A stretch of 64,000 bases of DNA from Deefgea chitinilytica (GCF_016881405.1 NZ_WOFE01000002.1:310001-374000), one strand, 5' to 3'. Positions 1-8,775 are shown, counted from the first letter of the stretch. Notes: generated by a model from the sequence alone, not told the origin. Numbers and translations are program-made.

Positions 1-1
1 A

Positions 2-259
2 GTCACTGCTCATATTGACGATGTTGATCGTTACGGCCGTGGTGTCGCTCGGATTAGCAAAGCAGAACAAGACATTAATTTGGCTCAAATCAACGCAGGC
101 TTGGCATGGCATTACACCACTTACGCCAAAAAAGCACAAAACCGAACTAGTTTTCAGCAATATGAAGCCGCGCAATCCAAAGCACAAACCCAGCGCAGTG
201 GCTTATGGCAAGACAGCAACCCAACGCCGCCTTGGGATTGGCGCAAAGCAAACCGGTAG
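2..259 (+). CDS. Thermonuclease (SNase-like), 3' end only
   Basis: This is the C-terminal part (85 residues) of a staphylococcal-nuclease-like endonuclease that hydrolyses DNA or RNA; the gene begins before the window. The frame reads through DVDRYGRGVARI, then DINLAQINAGLAWHYTTYAK, and ends PPWDWRKANR followed by TAG. The YGR block, the INxxQIxAGLAWHY block and the PPWxWR end are hallmarks of the family. An overlapping ATG-started frame at 15-284 has no family resemblance and is a shadow. The signal peptide and the catalytic first half cannot be seen. The gene converges on the DUF486 gene, with a 47-bp palindrome between the two stop codons. Confidence 0.85.
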   Translation, partial: VTAHIDDVDRYGRGVARISKAEQDINLAQINAGLAWHYTTYAKKAQNRTSFQQYEAAQSKAQTQRSGLWQDSNPTPPWDWRKANR

Positions 260-269
260 AAAAAGATTA

Positions 270-316
270 GGTATTGCCCTCTAATCAATATTGATAAACA
301 ACTAGAGAGCAATACC
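270..316. repeat. 47-bp palindromic element, copy A
   Basis: Begins GGTATTGCCCTCTA and ends TAGAGAGCAATACC; the arms are complementary at 13 of 14 positions, the best paired copy in the window. The loop contains the palindrome ATCAATATTGAT. It lies between two convergent genes, 10 bp after the nuclease stop and 3 bp before the DUF486 stop, so it could work as a two-way terminator. Member of a family of 14. Confidence 0.75.
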
Positions 317-319
317 CTT

Positions 320-670
320 TCAAGTTCGAAACATAAAATACACGGCACCCACCATACACAAAGCCGCCCAAACATAATTCCATTGAAACGGTTGCTTCAT
401 ATACAACACAGCGAATGGAATAAAGACCGACAAGGTAATCACTTCTTGAATAATTTTAAGCTGTGCTAAAGAATAAACTTGAAAACCAATTCGATTAGCT
501 GGCACTTGTAATAAATACTCAAACAGCGCAATCCCCCAGCTCATTAATGCCATCAAAAGCCAAGGCTTAGTTTGCCCACCTTTAAGATGGCCATACCAGG
601 CAAAAGTCATAAATACATTTGAACAAACTAGCAATAAAATACTCGATACACCTGCAGGCAAGTTCAGCAA
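320..670 (-). CDS. DUF486 family membrane protein (DMT superfamily)
   Basis: A small inner-membrane protein of about 116 residues with four hydrophobic segments. The SNVFMTFAWYGHLK block near the N-terminus and the C-terminal WAALCMVGAVYFMFR are typical of DUF486, a relative of the drug/metabolite transporter fold with no assigned substrate. No ATG lies near the start. The frame opens with TTG at 676, but the SD-like AGGGA ends only 1 nt before it; a second TTG at 670 sits 7 nt from AGGGA and is preferred. The gene is divergent from the TPR gene, with about 70 bp for both promoters. The family call is firm, the start is not. Confidence 0.8.
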   Translation of the reverse strand: MLNLPAGVSSILLLVCSNVFMTFAWYGHLKGGQTKPWLLMALMSWGIALFEYLLQVPANRIGFQVYSLAQLKIIQEVITLSVFIPFAVLYMKQPFQWNYVWAALCMVGAVYFMFRT

Positions 671-739
671 GGTCAAATCCCTGAATTTTTGTTAGAATTA
701 CGCCAGTTTACCGCGAACCCTTTATCGCATGGAATCCAA

Positions 740-1870
740 ATGCTTGTAGCCCGTTTTACACTTGCCGCACTACTCTCAGCACTATCATTAACGACTTACG
801 CTGGTGAAGCTGAAGATATTCAGCAGCTATTGCGCGCAAAACAATATCCACAAGCGATTGAGCGGGCGGATAAGTACTTAGCGAAATCCCCCAAAGATGC
901 GCAAGTTCGTTTTTTACGAGCGATTGCGCTCACCGAAGCAGGCCGTAACGACGAAGCGATTAAAGCATTTACTAAAATTTCCGAAGATTACCCGCACCTA
1001 CCCGAACCGTATAATAATTTAGCCGTGCTGTACGCCAATAATAATCAATTTGATAAAGCGCGTTCTGCCTTGCAAATGGCGATTCAAACTAATCCAAGCT
1101 ACGCCATCGCCCATGAGAATATGGGTGATTTATATGCTCGTCTAGCCTCGCAAGCCTATGACAAAGCACTACAAATTGAAAATAACAACACCCAAGTTCA
1201 AACCAAATTAAAGTTGGTTAGTACCTTATTCAACCCCAATCAGCCTCCAGCCAAAGTCGCAGCCGTCGCTACCCCAACGACCAGCAGCAAAACCGCCACA
1301 CCAACGACGGTAGCAGTCGCACCGATAAAAGCGACTGCGGCACCAGCACTGATTTTGCCGAAACCTCAACTTCCAGCTGCAACGATTGCGCCCACTTTGG
1401 CAGCCACAATCAAGCCGACTGTGAAACCAACATTGACCGAAGTACCGAAAGCAGCCACTGCCAAACCCGTAGTCGCAACGGAAGCACCAAGCCCAACGCC
1501 CACGAGCGCCCCCAAAGTTGACGAACGCAAAAATGATCGCGAACAAGTCACAGCGAGTGTTCAAAGTTGGGCGAACGCCTGGAGCAAGCAAAATGTCGGT
1601 GGCTATGTAGGCAGTTACGCCAAAGGCTTTAAAGCACCCGGCGGTCGTGCGGCATGGGAAAAAGATCGTCAGCAAAAAATTGCCGGGCCAAAATCGATTG
1701 ATGTGAAAGTCAATGTTCTAAAAATCGACTTTATCGACGACGATACTGCCAAAGTTAAATTGCGCCAAGACTACAAGTCAGATCGTTTATCGAGCAGTAC
1801 AGTAAAAACATTAGTACTGCAAAAATCAGGCAATCGCTGGTTGATTCTTGAAGAACGGATTGGTGGTTAA
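740..1870 (+). CDS. TPR protein with C-terminal NTF2-like (Csd6-type) domain
   Basis: A 376-residue exported protein. It has a signal peptide (cleavage probably after TYA near residue 22), TPR-like helices over about residues 25-160, a low-complexity Ala/Pro/Thr/Lys linker over about 165-265, and a C-terminal alpha+beta domain starting near SVQSWANAWSKQN that resembles the NTF2-like domain of Csd6-type proteins. ATG at 740 is chosen over an upstream TTG at 689 because it has GGA 6 nt upstream and begins the signal peptide directly. The L,D-transpeptidase gene starts 8 bp after the stop and ends in a related domain, so the pair is probably one operon acting on peptidoglycan. The function is inferred from context; there is no catalytic motif. 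Confidence 0.75.
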   Translation: MLVARFTLAALLSALSLTTYAGEAEDIQQLLRAKQYPQAIERADKYLAKSPKDAQVRFLRAIALTEAGRNDEAIKAFTKISEDYPHLPEPYNNLAVLYANNNQFDKARSALQMAIQTNPSYAIAHENMGDLYARLASQAYDKALQIENNNTQVQTKLKLVSTLFNPNQPPAKVAAVATPTTSSKTATPTTVAVAPIKATAAPALILPKPQLPAATIAPTLAATIKPTVKPTLTEVPKAATAKPVVATEAPSPTPTSAPKVDERKNDREQVTASVQSWANAWSKQNVGGYVGSYAKGFKAPGGRAAWEKDRQQKIAGPKSIDVKVNVLKIDFIDDDTAKVKLRQDYKSDRLSSSTVKTLVLQKSGNRWLILEERIGG

Positions 1871-1878
1871 TTACATTC

Positions 1879-3168
1879 ATGTCTTATTTACCACCTTGGG
1901 CCAAGCGGCTAATCTGCTTGGTTATTTTGCTTTGTCTTGCTACCGCAGCAACACCACGTTTACTTGAATTCAGCGATCGCACGTTTACGTTAACCCCAGA
2001 ACAAATTGGCACAGCCAAAACGGGGAACAATGAGGAAAGGATTCTCGCCGCAATTGATGATATCCGAGCAGGCAAAATGGCCGATGCGCGCGCCACAGTC
2101 GACGCACTACTCAATGAACAACCTAACTATCGTTTAGCGCAACTGCTGCGCGCCGATCTCTATGCTATGCGCGCGATGCCACTCGATACCATTGGTGGCG
2201 GCGCCGCAGCGACGAATGCCAGCGCGCCTAGCAGCGTGCTCGATGATTTGCGCAAAGAAGCATTGGTTCGCATCGCCCATCGCAACGAAGACCAAGCAAC
2301 GGCCAATAAACTCCCTGCCAATATCGTGGTTTTTGCGCCAAACCAGCAGTACGCCATCCTCGTTGATGCTTCAACGTCGCGCCTATATGTGTTTGCCAAT
2401 GAAAACGGCAAACCTAAGCGCATCAAAGATCATTACGTTGTCGTTGGCAAACTGGGCGTTGATAAACGCGTCGAAGGCGATCAACGCTCGCCCCTTGGCG
2501 TTTATTTTGTCACCAGCCATCTAACACGTCCGCAACTAGACAAAACTTATGGCGAATTAGCCGACCTTTATGGCGTTGGCGCATGGCCGATTTCCTATCC
2601 CAATGAGCTCGATCGCAGCCAAAATCGTACTGGGCACGGCATCTGGCTGCATGGCAGCCCAGCCGCCACCTACGCACGCGCACCACAAGCGTCGAACGGC
2701 TGCGTGGTGCTCACCAACGAAGAAATGCTCAAAGTGAGTAGTTATTTGCAGCCGGGCAATACCCCGGTCATCGTCGCGCCACGCGTAGAATGGCTAACAG
2801 AAAGTGAATGGCTGCAACGCCAATCTGCTGCATTAGCTTTGTTAACGCAATGGAAAAGCAAATGGGAAAATTTAGACTCTGCTGCTTACCTGCAGTTTTA
2901 TGGCGATGAATTTCGCAGTGCAGAGGGGCAAACGATTGAAGCATGGCGCAGCCAAAAAACAGCCGTCAACACAGGTAAAACGTGGGCAAAGGTTCAACTC
3001 AGCGATATTTCTATTTTTGCCGCTGGTGAAAATAGCTCACAACTCGTAACGACGTTTCAGCAAGACTACCGCAGCAATAATTTAGAAAATCAAATGCGTA
3101 AGCGCCTATATTGGCAGCGCGGCAATGAAGGCTGGAAAATTATTTGGGAAGGTGCAGCCACAATTTAA
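1879..3168 (+). CDS. L,D-transpeptidase family protein (YkuD/YafK-like) with NTF2-like tail
   Basis: A 429-residue periplasmic protein with an N-terminal membrane anchor or signal (about residues 10-24). The YkuD domain covers about 148-305, with the active-site signature HGS at 258-260 and SNGC at 272-275, giving H258 and the nucleophile C275. This family cross-links peptidoglycan, attaches proteins to it, or, in the Helicobacter Csd6 branch, trims stem peptides. Residues about 325-429 form an NTF2-like domain like that of the upstream TPR protein (compare QDYRSNNLENQM with QDYKSDRLSSST there). It is the second gene of a tight two-gene operon. The fold and active site are clear; transpeptidase versus carboxypeptidase cannot be decided from sequence. 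Confidence 0.88.
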   Translation: MSYLPPWAKRLICLVILLCLATAATPRLLEFSDRTFTLTPEQIGTAKTGNNEERILAAIDDIRAGKMADARATVDALLNEQPNYRLAQLLRADLYAMRAMPLDTIGGGAAATNASAPSSVLDDLRKEALVRIAHRNEDQATANKLPANIVVFAPNQQYAILVDASTSRLYVFANENGKPKRIKDHYVVVGKLGVDKRVEGDQRSPLGVYFVTSHLTRPQLDKTYGELADLYGVGAWPISYPNELDRSQNRTGHGIWLHGSPAATYARAPQASNGCVVLTNEEMLKVSSYLQPGNTPVIVAPRVEWLTESEWLQRQSAALALLTQWKSKWENLDSAAYLQFYGDEFRSAEGQTIEAWRSQKTAVNTGKTWAKVQLSDISIFAAGENSSQLVTTFQQDYRSNNLENQMRKRLYWQRGNEGWKIIWEGAATI

Positions 3169-3170
3169 TA

Positions 3171-3217
3171 GGTATTTAGCTAGAAACCAAATTCTACAAT
3201 AGCTAAAAGCATATACC
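3171..3217. repeat. 47-bp palindromic element, copy B
   Basis: Begins GGTATTTAGCTA and ends TAGCTAAAAGCATATACC. It starts 2 bp after the L,D-transpeptidase stop codon and is followed directly by a terminator hairpin. Confidence 0.7.
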
Positions 3218-3221
3218 CAAC

Positions 3222-3250
3222 AAAAACCCGCAGAATATCGCGGGTTTTTT
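3222..3250. terminator. Two-way rho-independent terminator
   Basis: Stem AAAAACCCGC / GCGGGTTTTT with an 8-nt loop. It has a T run on the plus strand and an A run at the other side, so it can stop transcription of both the L,D-transpeptidase gene and the convergent SDR gene. Confidence 0.85.
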
Positions 3251-3273
3251 ATTGTTTAGCACCAACATGAAAA

Positions 3274-4014
3274 TTACAAAGTCAAACCGCCAGTCACTTC
3301 AATCGCGGCACCATTGATGTAGCTCGCTTCATCAGAAGCCAAGAACGCATACACACTGGCGATTTCAGACGGTTGCGCCAAACGGCGCATCGGTACTTTT
3401 TCTTCCATGCCCTGCAACACTTTTTCTGGCATCGCTTTAACCATCGGCGTTGCCACAAAACCAGGACACACCGCGTTGGCACGAATGCCTTTTTTGCCGA
3501 GTTCTTTCGCCCAGGTTTTAACAAAACCAATCACACCAAATTTAGTCGCGGCGTAGTTGGTTTGCCCAAAATTGCCATACACACCAACCACCGATGATGC
3601 ATTCAAGATCACGCCTGAATTTTGCGCAATCATCGTATCCACAACCGCTTTGGTACAGTTATAAACGCCCTTCAGATTGATGTCGATCACGCGATCAAAT
3701 TGATCTTCAGTCATTTTAAATAACTGTGCATCTTGGGTAATACCGGCGTTGTTCACCAAGACATCGATGCGATTGTATTTTTCTTTCACCGCCGCCACCA
3801 TCGCCGCAATCGTGTCAGGCTTGGTCACGTCAACCACAAAACCGACTGCATCTGCGCCACCGGCAACTAAAGCCGCGACCACTTGGTCGACACCGGCTTG
3901 ATTTACATCGCAGACGACGACTTTTGCGCCTTCGGCAGCGAATTTAATCGCCGTCGCTTCACCAATACCGCTGGCAGAACCTGTAATGATGGATACTTTG
4001 TCTTTCAGTCTCAT
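3274..4014 (-). CDS. SDR-family 3-oxoacyl-ACP reductase-like enzyme (FabG-like)
   Basis: A 246-residue short-chain dehydrogenase/reductase that would use NAD(P)H to reduce a 3-oxoacyl thioester. Visible are the Rossmann motif TGSASGIG (11-18), NNAG (88-91), the catalytic Ser in NASS (138-141), and YAATK (154-158) with Tyr154 and Lys158, then PGFVATPM. Length and motifs match FabG-type enzymes. The gene is not in a fatty-acid cluster, so it may be an accessory reductase (for example acetoacetyl-CoA reductase) rather than the housekeeping FabG. GGGGA lies 7 nt before the ATG. It ends at the shared terminator with the L,D-transpeptidase gene. Confidence 0.8.
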   Translation of the reverse strand: MRLKDKVSIITGSASGIGEATAIKFAAEGAKVVVCDVNQAGVDQVVAALVAGGADAVGFVVDVTKPDTIAAMVAAVKEKYNRIDVLVNNAGITQDAQLFKMTEDQFDRVIDINLKGVYNCTKAVVDTMIAQNSGVILNASSVVGVYGNFGQTNYAATKFGVIGFVKTWAKELGKKGIRANAVCPGFVATPMVKAMPEKVLQGMEEKVPMRRLAQPSEIASVYAFLASDEASYINGAAIEVTGGLTL

Positions 4015-4143
4015 GGCAATCCCCTATTCACGGTCTACGCCCAAATGGGCAATAAAGACAGCATAGAACACATGCTGCAGCGCAACAATAGGAGATACTC
4101 TATTTTTACAAAAATGTTGATTGAAAATTTCGGAATTCGAAAT

Positions 4144-4443
4144 TTAGTGCTGGCTGCCTTGAATCAGCGAACGGCAATCAACCACTTGCAAGTCATTGTC
4201 TTTGGCAAAAGTCATAATAAATTCAAAGACGCGCGGATCAACTTTTTCTAATTGGCGATCAACGGCAACGCAGCGCACATTGTTGTGCACCATAGGACGA
4301 ACAAACGGCGCATAAGACAACTTTTGGTCGACGCCAAAAGTAGAAAGAATACCCGATAGGCGCTCAGCCCAATCACTAGGACGGAACTCACGTCCGTTAC
4401 TGGTAATACCTTGAATGATAATTTCGTAAGGATTGCAGATCAT
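4144..4443 (-). CDS. DUF3579 domain protein
   Basis: A 99-residue cytoplasmic protein of unknown function. After ATG at 4443 it reads MICNPYEIIIQGITSNG, then FRPSDWAERLSGI and YAPFVRPMV, then NVRCVAVDRQLE and FIMTFAKDNDLQVVDC: the conserved blocks of DUF3579. The frame is open to 4512, but the added 23 residues are not family-like. DUF3579 genes are commonly found beside argF in betaproteobacteria, as here, where the two are divergent. No catalytic residue is evident. Confidence 0.85.
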   Translation of the reverse strand: MICNPYEIIIQGITSNGREFRPSDWAERLSGILSTFGVDQKLSYAPFVRPMVHNNVRCVAVDRQLEKVDPRVFEFIMTFAKDNDLQVVDCRSLIQGSQH

Positions 4444-4654
4444 TGTGGGTGCCAAGCTGAGTTTAATTCGAGAACTGTCCGCATTATACCACCGCCCTAT
4501 GCTGCGGCGCATGAAATATGTAGCGCGCCATGAATAAGTACATGCTCCACAAATCCAGCAAAATACTTGCTTTTTTGGGGTATAACACTGAAAATAATCG
4601 TTTTTTCAGCCATTTGGTCGCGTGCTTTGCGCCGATCGACCAGGACAAAATTGA

Positions 4655-5569
4655 ATGCGTCACTACCTACAGTTCAGCGATTTTACTCTTGAAGAATACC
4701 AATACCTGTTTGAACGGACTGCAAAATTAAAAGCACGCCTCAAATCAGGCGCCCTCTATCAGCCTCTGCCTGGCAAAGTTTTGGGCATGATTTTCGAAAA
4801 ATCATCAACTCGAACTCGAGTATCGTTTGAAGCAGGTATGTTCCAATTGGGTGGACATGCAATGTTCTTGCAATCTAAAGACACGCAACTAGGGCGTGGC
4901 GAACCAATTGAAGACGTTGCAAAAGTCATGAGCCGCATGGTCGATATCGTCATGGTGCGTACTTTCGAGCAAAGTATTATCGAACGCTTCGCTGAAAATT
5001 CTTTGGTTCCAGTGATCAATGGCCTGACCAATGAATACCACCCTTGCCAAATCATGGCCGATATTTTTACCTACATTGAACATCACGGTTCAATTGAAGG
5101 CAAAACCGTTTGCTGGATCGGCGATAGCAACAACATCAGCCGCACTTGGTTGCAAGCCGCTAAGATTTTCAATTTCAAACTCAATCTTGCCTGCCCACGT
5201 GGCTATGAAATGACGGTGCTCGATGGTCAAACCTACGGTAGCGATGTATTCGAAACCTTTAACGACCCGTATCAAGCCGCCCGTGACGCCGATATCGTGA
5301 CCACCGACGTCTGCACTTCAATGGGCTACGAGCGTGAAACGTTGCAGCGCAAGAAAGACTTTATCAATTACAAAGTTTCAGAAAAACTGATGCTGCAAGC
5401 CAAAGCAAACGCATTGTTCATGCACTGCTTACCCGCACATCGTGGTGAAGAAGTCGATCCAGAAGTAATCGATGGCCCACAATCCGTGGTGTGGCAAGAG
5501 GCAGAAAACCGCATGCACACCCAAAAAGCAGTGATTGAGTACCTGATGTTAGGTCGTCTGGACGATTAA
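4655..5569 (+). CDS. argF: Ornithine carbamoyltransferase
   Basis: Joins ornithine and carbamoyl phosphate to give citrulline in arginine biosynthesis. The 304-residue length is standard. Carbamoyl-phosphate binding motif STRTR is at 51-55, HPCQ at 129-132, the ornithine loop DVCTSMG around 218-224 and HCLPAHRG at 257-264, so the catalytic set is complete. AGGA lies 9 nt upstream of the ATG. The next gene, a LysE-type exporter, overlaps the stop by one base, and argG follows, so two arginine-pathway enzymes flank an exporter. Confidence 0.97.
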   Translation: MRHYLQFSDFTLEEYQYLFERTAKLKARLKSGALYQPLPGKVLGMIFEKSSTRTRVSFEAGMFQLGGHAMFLQSKDTQLGRGEPIEDVAKVMSRMVDIVMVRTFEQSIIERFAENSLVPVINGLTNEYHPCQIMADIFTYIEHHGSIEGKTVCWIGDSNNISRTWLQAAKIFNFKLNLACPRGYEMTVLDGQTYGSDVFETFNDPYQAARDADIVTTDVCTSMGYERETLQRKKDFINYKVSEKLMLQAKANALFMHCLPAHRGEEVDPEVIDGPQSVVWQEAENRMHTQKAVIEYLMLGRLDD

Positions 5570-6192
5570 TGTTTGGCATTACCGATCTCTGGGCCTATGT
5601 ACTCGGTACAGTGCTCATTATTTTAGTGCCGGGGCCAAACTCGCTCTTTGCCTTAACCATGGCCAGCACGCAAGGTCGCAAGGCCGGTTTTGCCGCGGCG
5701 GCAGGAATTGTCGTTGGTGATTTGATCTTGATGCTTGCGGCCAGTTTAGGTGTGGCCTCTTTAATGAAAGCCAATCCAGTCGCATTTGATTTGGTTCGGT
5801 ATTTAGGCGCAGCTTACTTGGCGTATATCGGTGTACGCGCCATTTTAGCTAAACCACAGGCAGATACCCAGACAATCAAACCGCAAGAAAACTGTACTCG
5901 TAAAGCATTTCGCTCGGCGTTGGCCATTTCCTTGGTCAATGTCAAAGCAATTCTGTTTTTTATGGCGTTCTTTCCGCAATTTGTAAACCCAAGCTACCCG
6001 CATGTTTGGCATACTTTTGCAGCGCTGGGCTTCATTGTGCAATTCGTGAGCATCAGTTATTTAACCGTATTAATCTTGGTCGGCAGCAGCCTATCGCGTC
6101 GACTTTCAGCTAAAATCTGGCTGAAAAATGCATTGAATAAATTGGTCGGGACTTTGTTTGTCAGCTTCGGGCTACGCTTGGCACTGAACTAA
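5569..6192 (+). CDS. LysE/RhtB-family amino-acid exporter
   Basis: A 207-residue inner-membrane protein with about six transmembrane segments. The N-terminal [21 protein letters not shown] block is the family signature (consensus PGPxxxxxxxxxxxxGRxxG). Members export basic, branched or other amino acids from the cytoplasm. The ATG overlaps the argF stop in TAATG, which implies translational coupling, and argG follows 97 bp later. This suggests arginine or a pathway intermediate as substrate, but the substrate is inference from position only. Confidence 0.85.
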   Translation: MFGITDLWAYVLGTVLIILVPGPNSLFALTMASTQGRKAGFAAAAGIVVGDLILMLAASLGVASLMKANPVAFDLVRYLGAAYLAYIGVRAILAKPQADTQTIKPQENCTRKAFRSALAISLVNVKAILFFMAFFPQFVNPSYPHVWHTFAALGFIVQFVSISYLTVLILVGSSLSRRLSAKIWLKNALNKLVGTLFVSFGLRLALN

Positions 6193-6203
6193 TTTAAAAG
6201 GCG

Positions 6204-6242
6204 CTGTTGCACAAAGAGGCCAAGACCCCTTTAGCAACACAG
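6204..6242 (+). other. Imperfect hairpin in the lysE-like/argG gap
   Basis: CTGTTGC pairs with GCAACACAG (2-nt bulge), and the inner AAAGAGG faces CCCTTT. No T run follows, so this is not an obvious terminator; it lies about 50 bp before argG and could be a leader structure. Confidence 0.35.
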
Positions 6243-6289
6243 TAATTCGCAATTTTCTTTTTGAACATTTTAAGACTAAGGCAATCTGC

Positions 6290-7510
6290 ATGTCCGATAT
6301 TAATAAAGTAGTTCTCGCTTATTCCGGCGGCCTTGATACATCTGTCATTCTAAAATGGCTGCAAGACACTTATCAATGTGAAGTGGTCACCTTCACCGCT
6401 GACCTCGGCCAAGGCGAAGAACTCGAACCAGCACGTCAAAAAGCGCTGCAATTTGGCATCAAGCCAGAAAATATTTTTATCGATGACTTGCGAGAAGAAT
6501 TCGTACGTGACTTTGTCTTCCCAATGTTCCGTGCCAATACCATATACGAAGGTGAGTACCTCCTCGGTACGTCAATTGCTCGCCCATTAATCGCAAAACG
6601 CCAAATCGAAATTGCCAATCAAACCAACGCCGATGCGGTATCACATGGCGCAACTGGTAAAGGTAACGACCAAGTCCGCTTTGAACTCGGTTACTACGCC
6701 CTCAAACCAGATGTAAAAGTGATTGCGCCGTGGCGCGAATGGGATCTGTTATCTCGCGAAAAATTGCTCGCCTATGCAGAGAAAAATAACATCCCTGTCG
6801 ATATGAAACACCGCAATGGCGGCGCGCCCTACTCCATGGACGCTAACTTACTGCACATCAGCTTTGAAGGTCGCCACCTAGAAAATCCATCGGCAGAAGC
6901 AGAAGAAAGCATGTGGCGTTGGAGCGTAAGCCCAGAAGCCGCACCGGATGCAGCTGAATACCTTGATATCGAATTTGAAAAAGGCGATATCGTTGCACTC
7001 AACGGCGTTCGCATGTCCCCAGCAACCGTTCTCACTAAGTTGAACGAACTCGGCGGCAAACACGGCATTGGTCGTTTGGACTTGGTGGAAAACCGTTACG
7101 TTGGCATGAAATCACGCGGCTGCTACGAAACTCCAGGCGGTACCATCATTCTGAAAGCACACCGTGCGATTGAATCGATCACGCTAGACCGTGAAGTAGC
7201 TCATTTGAAAGACGATTTAATGCCGCGTTACGCCAGCATGATTTACAACGGTTTCTGGTGGGCTCCTGAGCGCAAAGTATTGCAAACGCTGATTGATGCG
7301 ACTCAAGAAACTGTGAATGGCTGGGTTCGCGTTAAACTCTACAAAGGCAATGTAATTGTAGTGAGCCGTGACTCGAAAACCAATTCATTATTTGATATGA
7401 ATATCGCAACGTTTGATGATGATGGTGGCGCATACAATCAAGTAGATGCTGGCGGCTTTATCAAACTTAACGCCTTGCGCATGCGAATTGCTGGTCGTTT
7501 AAATAAATAA
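6290..7510 (+). CDS. argG: Argininosuccinate synthase
   Basis: Condenses citrulline and aspartate using ATP to form argininosuccinate, the step after ArgF. At 406 residues it has the normal length of the shorter ArgG type. The N-terminal PP-loop motif SGGLDTS is at 12-18, followed by the conserved [27 protein letters not shown] and the later [12 protein letters not shown] complete the family pattern. A clear terminator follows the stop, closing the argF-exporter-argG unit. Confidence 0.97.
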   Translation: MSDINKVVLAYSGGLDTSVILKWLQDTYQCEVVTFTADLGQGEELEPARQKALQFGIKPENIFIDDLREEFVRDFVFPMFRANTIYEGEYLLGTSIARPLIAKRQIEIANQTNADAVSHGATGKGNDQVRFELGYYALKPDVKVIAPWREWDLLSREKLLAYAEKNNIPVDMKHRNGGAPYSMDANLLHISFEGRHLENPSAEAEESMWRWSVSPEAAPDAAEYLDIEFEKGDIVALNGVRMSPATVLTKLNELGGKHGIGRLDLVENRYVGMKSRGCYETPGGTIILKAHRAIESITLDREVAHLKDDLMPRYASMIYNGFWWAPERKVLQTLIDATQETVNGWVRVKLYKGNVIVVSRDSKTNSLFDMNIATFDDDGGAYNQVDAGGFIKLNALRMRIAGRLNK

Positions 7511-7530
7511 AACCCAAGCACAATAAAACT

Positions 7531-7558
7531 AAACGGCTCGGATTTTCTGAGCCGTTTT
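7531..7558 (+). terminator. Rho-independent terminator after argG
   Basis: Stem AAACGGCTC / GAGCCGTTT with a 9-nt loop and a short T run, 20 bp after the argG stop. Confidence 0.85.
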
Positions 7559-7581
7559 CATGCACAATCCAGAGACTAATC

Positions 7582-7803
7582 ATGCTTGACGCACTATTAA
7601 AGATGGACGAAAGTCAATTTACGACCTTGTCTGTCACCATTTTGTGCAGTGGCCTCATGATTTACATGGGTTTCATTATTTACAATTTAGCCAAAGAATC
7701 TAAAGCAGGTAAATTTGGTACGATCATGCTGTTTTTTGTCCTCGGTTTTGGCATGCTCGGCTTTATTGTTAAAGAAATCCTCAGCAAAGTCCTATCACCT
7801 TAA
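7582..7803 (+). CDS. DUF2788 small membrane protein
   Basis: A 73-residue protein with two hydrophobic helices (about residues 17-36 and 45-66) separated by the polar [12 protein letters not shown]. The ESKAGKFGT turn and the overall size match DUF2788, a proteobacterial family of unknown role. It lies between the argG terminator and ppnP, with 23 bp to the latter, so the two may be co-transcribed. Confidence 0.75.
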   Translation: MLDALLKMDESQFTTLSVTILCSGLMIYMGFIIYNLAKESKAGKFGTIMLFFVLGFGMLGFIVKEILSKVLSP

Positions 7804-7826
7804 AACTCATCCTAAAGGATAGCAAA

Positions 7827-8138
7827 ATGAGCCAATTTGATAATGTATCAGTATTAAAACAAGGTAATGTATATTTTGATGGCAAATGCGTTAGCCACAC
7901 TGTTATTTTTGCAGATGGCAGCAAAAAAACCGTCGGCGTTATTTTGCCTTCTCAACTCAAATTTAATACTGGCGCTCCTGAAATCATGGAAGTTATTGCC
8001 GGGGTATGCAATGTAACCTTAGCAGGTGAAGCATCTGCAAAGACATACTCTGCTGGTCAATCATTTGAAGTCCCTGGTAATTCAAGCTTTGATATCGAAA
8101 CGATCGAAACACTACACTACGTTTGTCATTTCGCCTAA
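7827..8138 (+). CDS. ppnP: Pyrimidine/purine nucleoside phosphorylase
   Basis: A 103-residue cupin-fold enzyme (formerly DUF1255) that phosphorolyses several nucleosides to base and ribose-1-phosphate in salvage. The N-terminal [23 protein letters not shown], the central KKTVGVILP and EIMEVIAG, and the C-terminal [15 protein letters not shown] together are diagnostic. AAGGA is 9 nt upstream of the ATG. A strong inverted repeat follows the stop. Confidence 0.92.
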   Translation: MSQFDNVSVLKQGNVYFDGKCVSHTVIFADGSKKTVGVILPSQLKFNTGAPEIMEVIAGVCNVTLAGEASAKTYSAGQSFEVPGNSSFDIETIETLHYVCHFA

Positions 8139-8152
8139 GCATTGTAAACCGA

Positions 8153-8181
8153 AGATCTAGCGCCAATCCTGCGCTAGATCT
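8153..8181 (+). terminator. Perfect 11-bp inverted repeat, probable terminator
   Basis: AGATCTAGCGC and GCGCTAGATCT are separated by 7 nt. The stem is strong, but the following sequence is only moderately T-rich, so termination between ppnP and yajQ is likely rather than certain. Confidence 0.6.
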
Positions 8182-8216
8182 AATTCATCATTTTCATTTC
8201 TCAAGAGAGCCTCACT

Positions 8217-8711
8217 ATGCCTTCTTTCGACATTACTTCTGAAACCGATATGGTGGCATTAAAAAATGCGATTGATGTGGCGGCCAAAACCATCATTAAT
8301 CGTTACGACTTTAAAGGCACTAGTGCCAAAGTCGAATTAAATGAAAAAGACAAACTCATCACCTTGAACGGTGATTCTGAATTTCAGCTCGATCAAATTA
8401 AAGATATCGTATTTCCTGCTTTAGAAAAAAAAGAACCTGAAAGTAGCAAACGACTAGAACAAGGCGACATTCAGAAAGTCTCTGGCAACAAAGTAAAGCA
8501 AGTATTAACGATCAAAGATGGTATCGATAAAGAACTCGCCAAAAAAATCATCAGCATCATTAAAGATTCAAAACTTAAAGTCCAAACCGCCATTCAAGGT
8601 GATGAAGTACGTGTAACGGGGAAAGACCGCGACACGCTACAGGGTGTGATTGCCTTGATGCGTAAATCAATCAGCGATTTTCCGCTGCAGTATCAAAATT
8701 TTCGCGATTAA
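8217..8711 (+). CDS. yajQ: YajQ-family nucleotide/c-di-GMP binding protein
   Basis: A 164-residue soluble protein made of two ferredoxin-like repeats. The start MPSFDITSETDMVALKNAID, then NRYDFKG, LEQGDIQKVSGNKVKQ and the C-terminal RVTGKDRDTLQGVI with FPLQYQNFRD are the conserved blocks. Xanthomonas and Pseudomonas members bind cyclic-di-GMP; E. coli YajQ was described as a nucleotide-binding protein. A diguanylate cyclase gene follows 61 bp downstream, which supports a c-di-GMP connection here without proving it. Confidence 0.93.
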   Translation: MPSFDITSETDMVALKNAIDVAAKTIINRYDFKGTSAKVELNEKDKLITLNGDSEFQLDQIKDIVFPALEKKEPESSKRLEQGDIQKVSGNKVKQVLTIKDGIDKELAKKIISIIKDSKLKVQTAIQGDEVRVTGKDRDTLQGVIALMRKSISDFPLQYQNFRD

Positions 8712-8723
8712 TTTCCGCTTTTC

Positions 8724-8775
8724 CATAAGGCTCAGCTAATATAAAGTAACACTTTAATCTTGGCTGATCCTTATG
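8724..8775 (+). promoter_or_regulatory. Nested inverted repeat ending in the start codon of the diguanylate cyclase
   Basis: CATAAGGCTCAGC (8724-8736) pairs with GCTGATCCTTATG (8763-8775) at 12 of 13 positions, and an inner AAAGT/ACTTT pair lies in the loop. The last three bases of the right arm are the ATG at 8773. No Shine-Dalgarno sequence precedes this ATG on the unpaired side, so in RNA the start would be buried in a stem. Confidence 0.5.

Noticed and set aside
15-284. ATG-started 89-residue frame at the left edge
   Set aside because: It overlaps the SNase-like frame at 2-259, which matches a known family; this one has no family features and is out of frame with it.
1226-1675. 149-residue minus-strand frame opposite the TPR gene
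   Set aside because: Cys/Trp/Arg/Phe-rich composition typical of an antisense shadow of the Ala/Pro/Thr-rich linker.
6201-6245. CTGTTGCACAAA resembling an IS terminal repeat
   Set aside because: Only one short match, no transposase and no second end; it forms a simple hairpin before argG.
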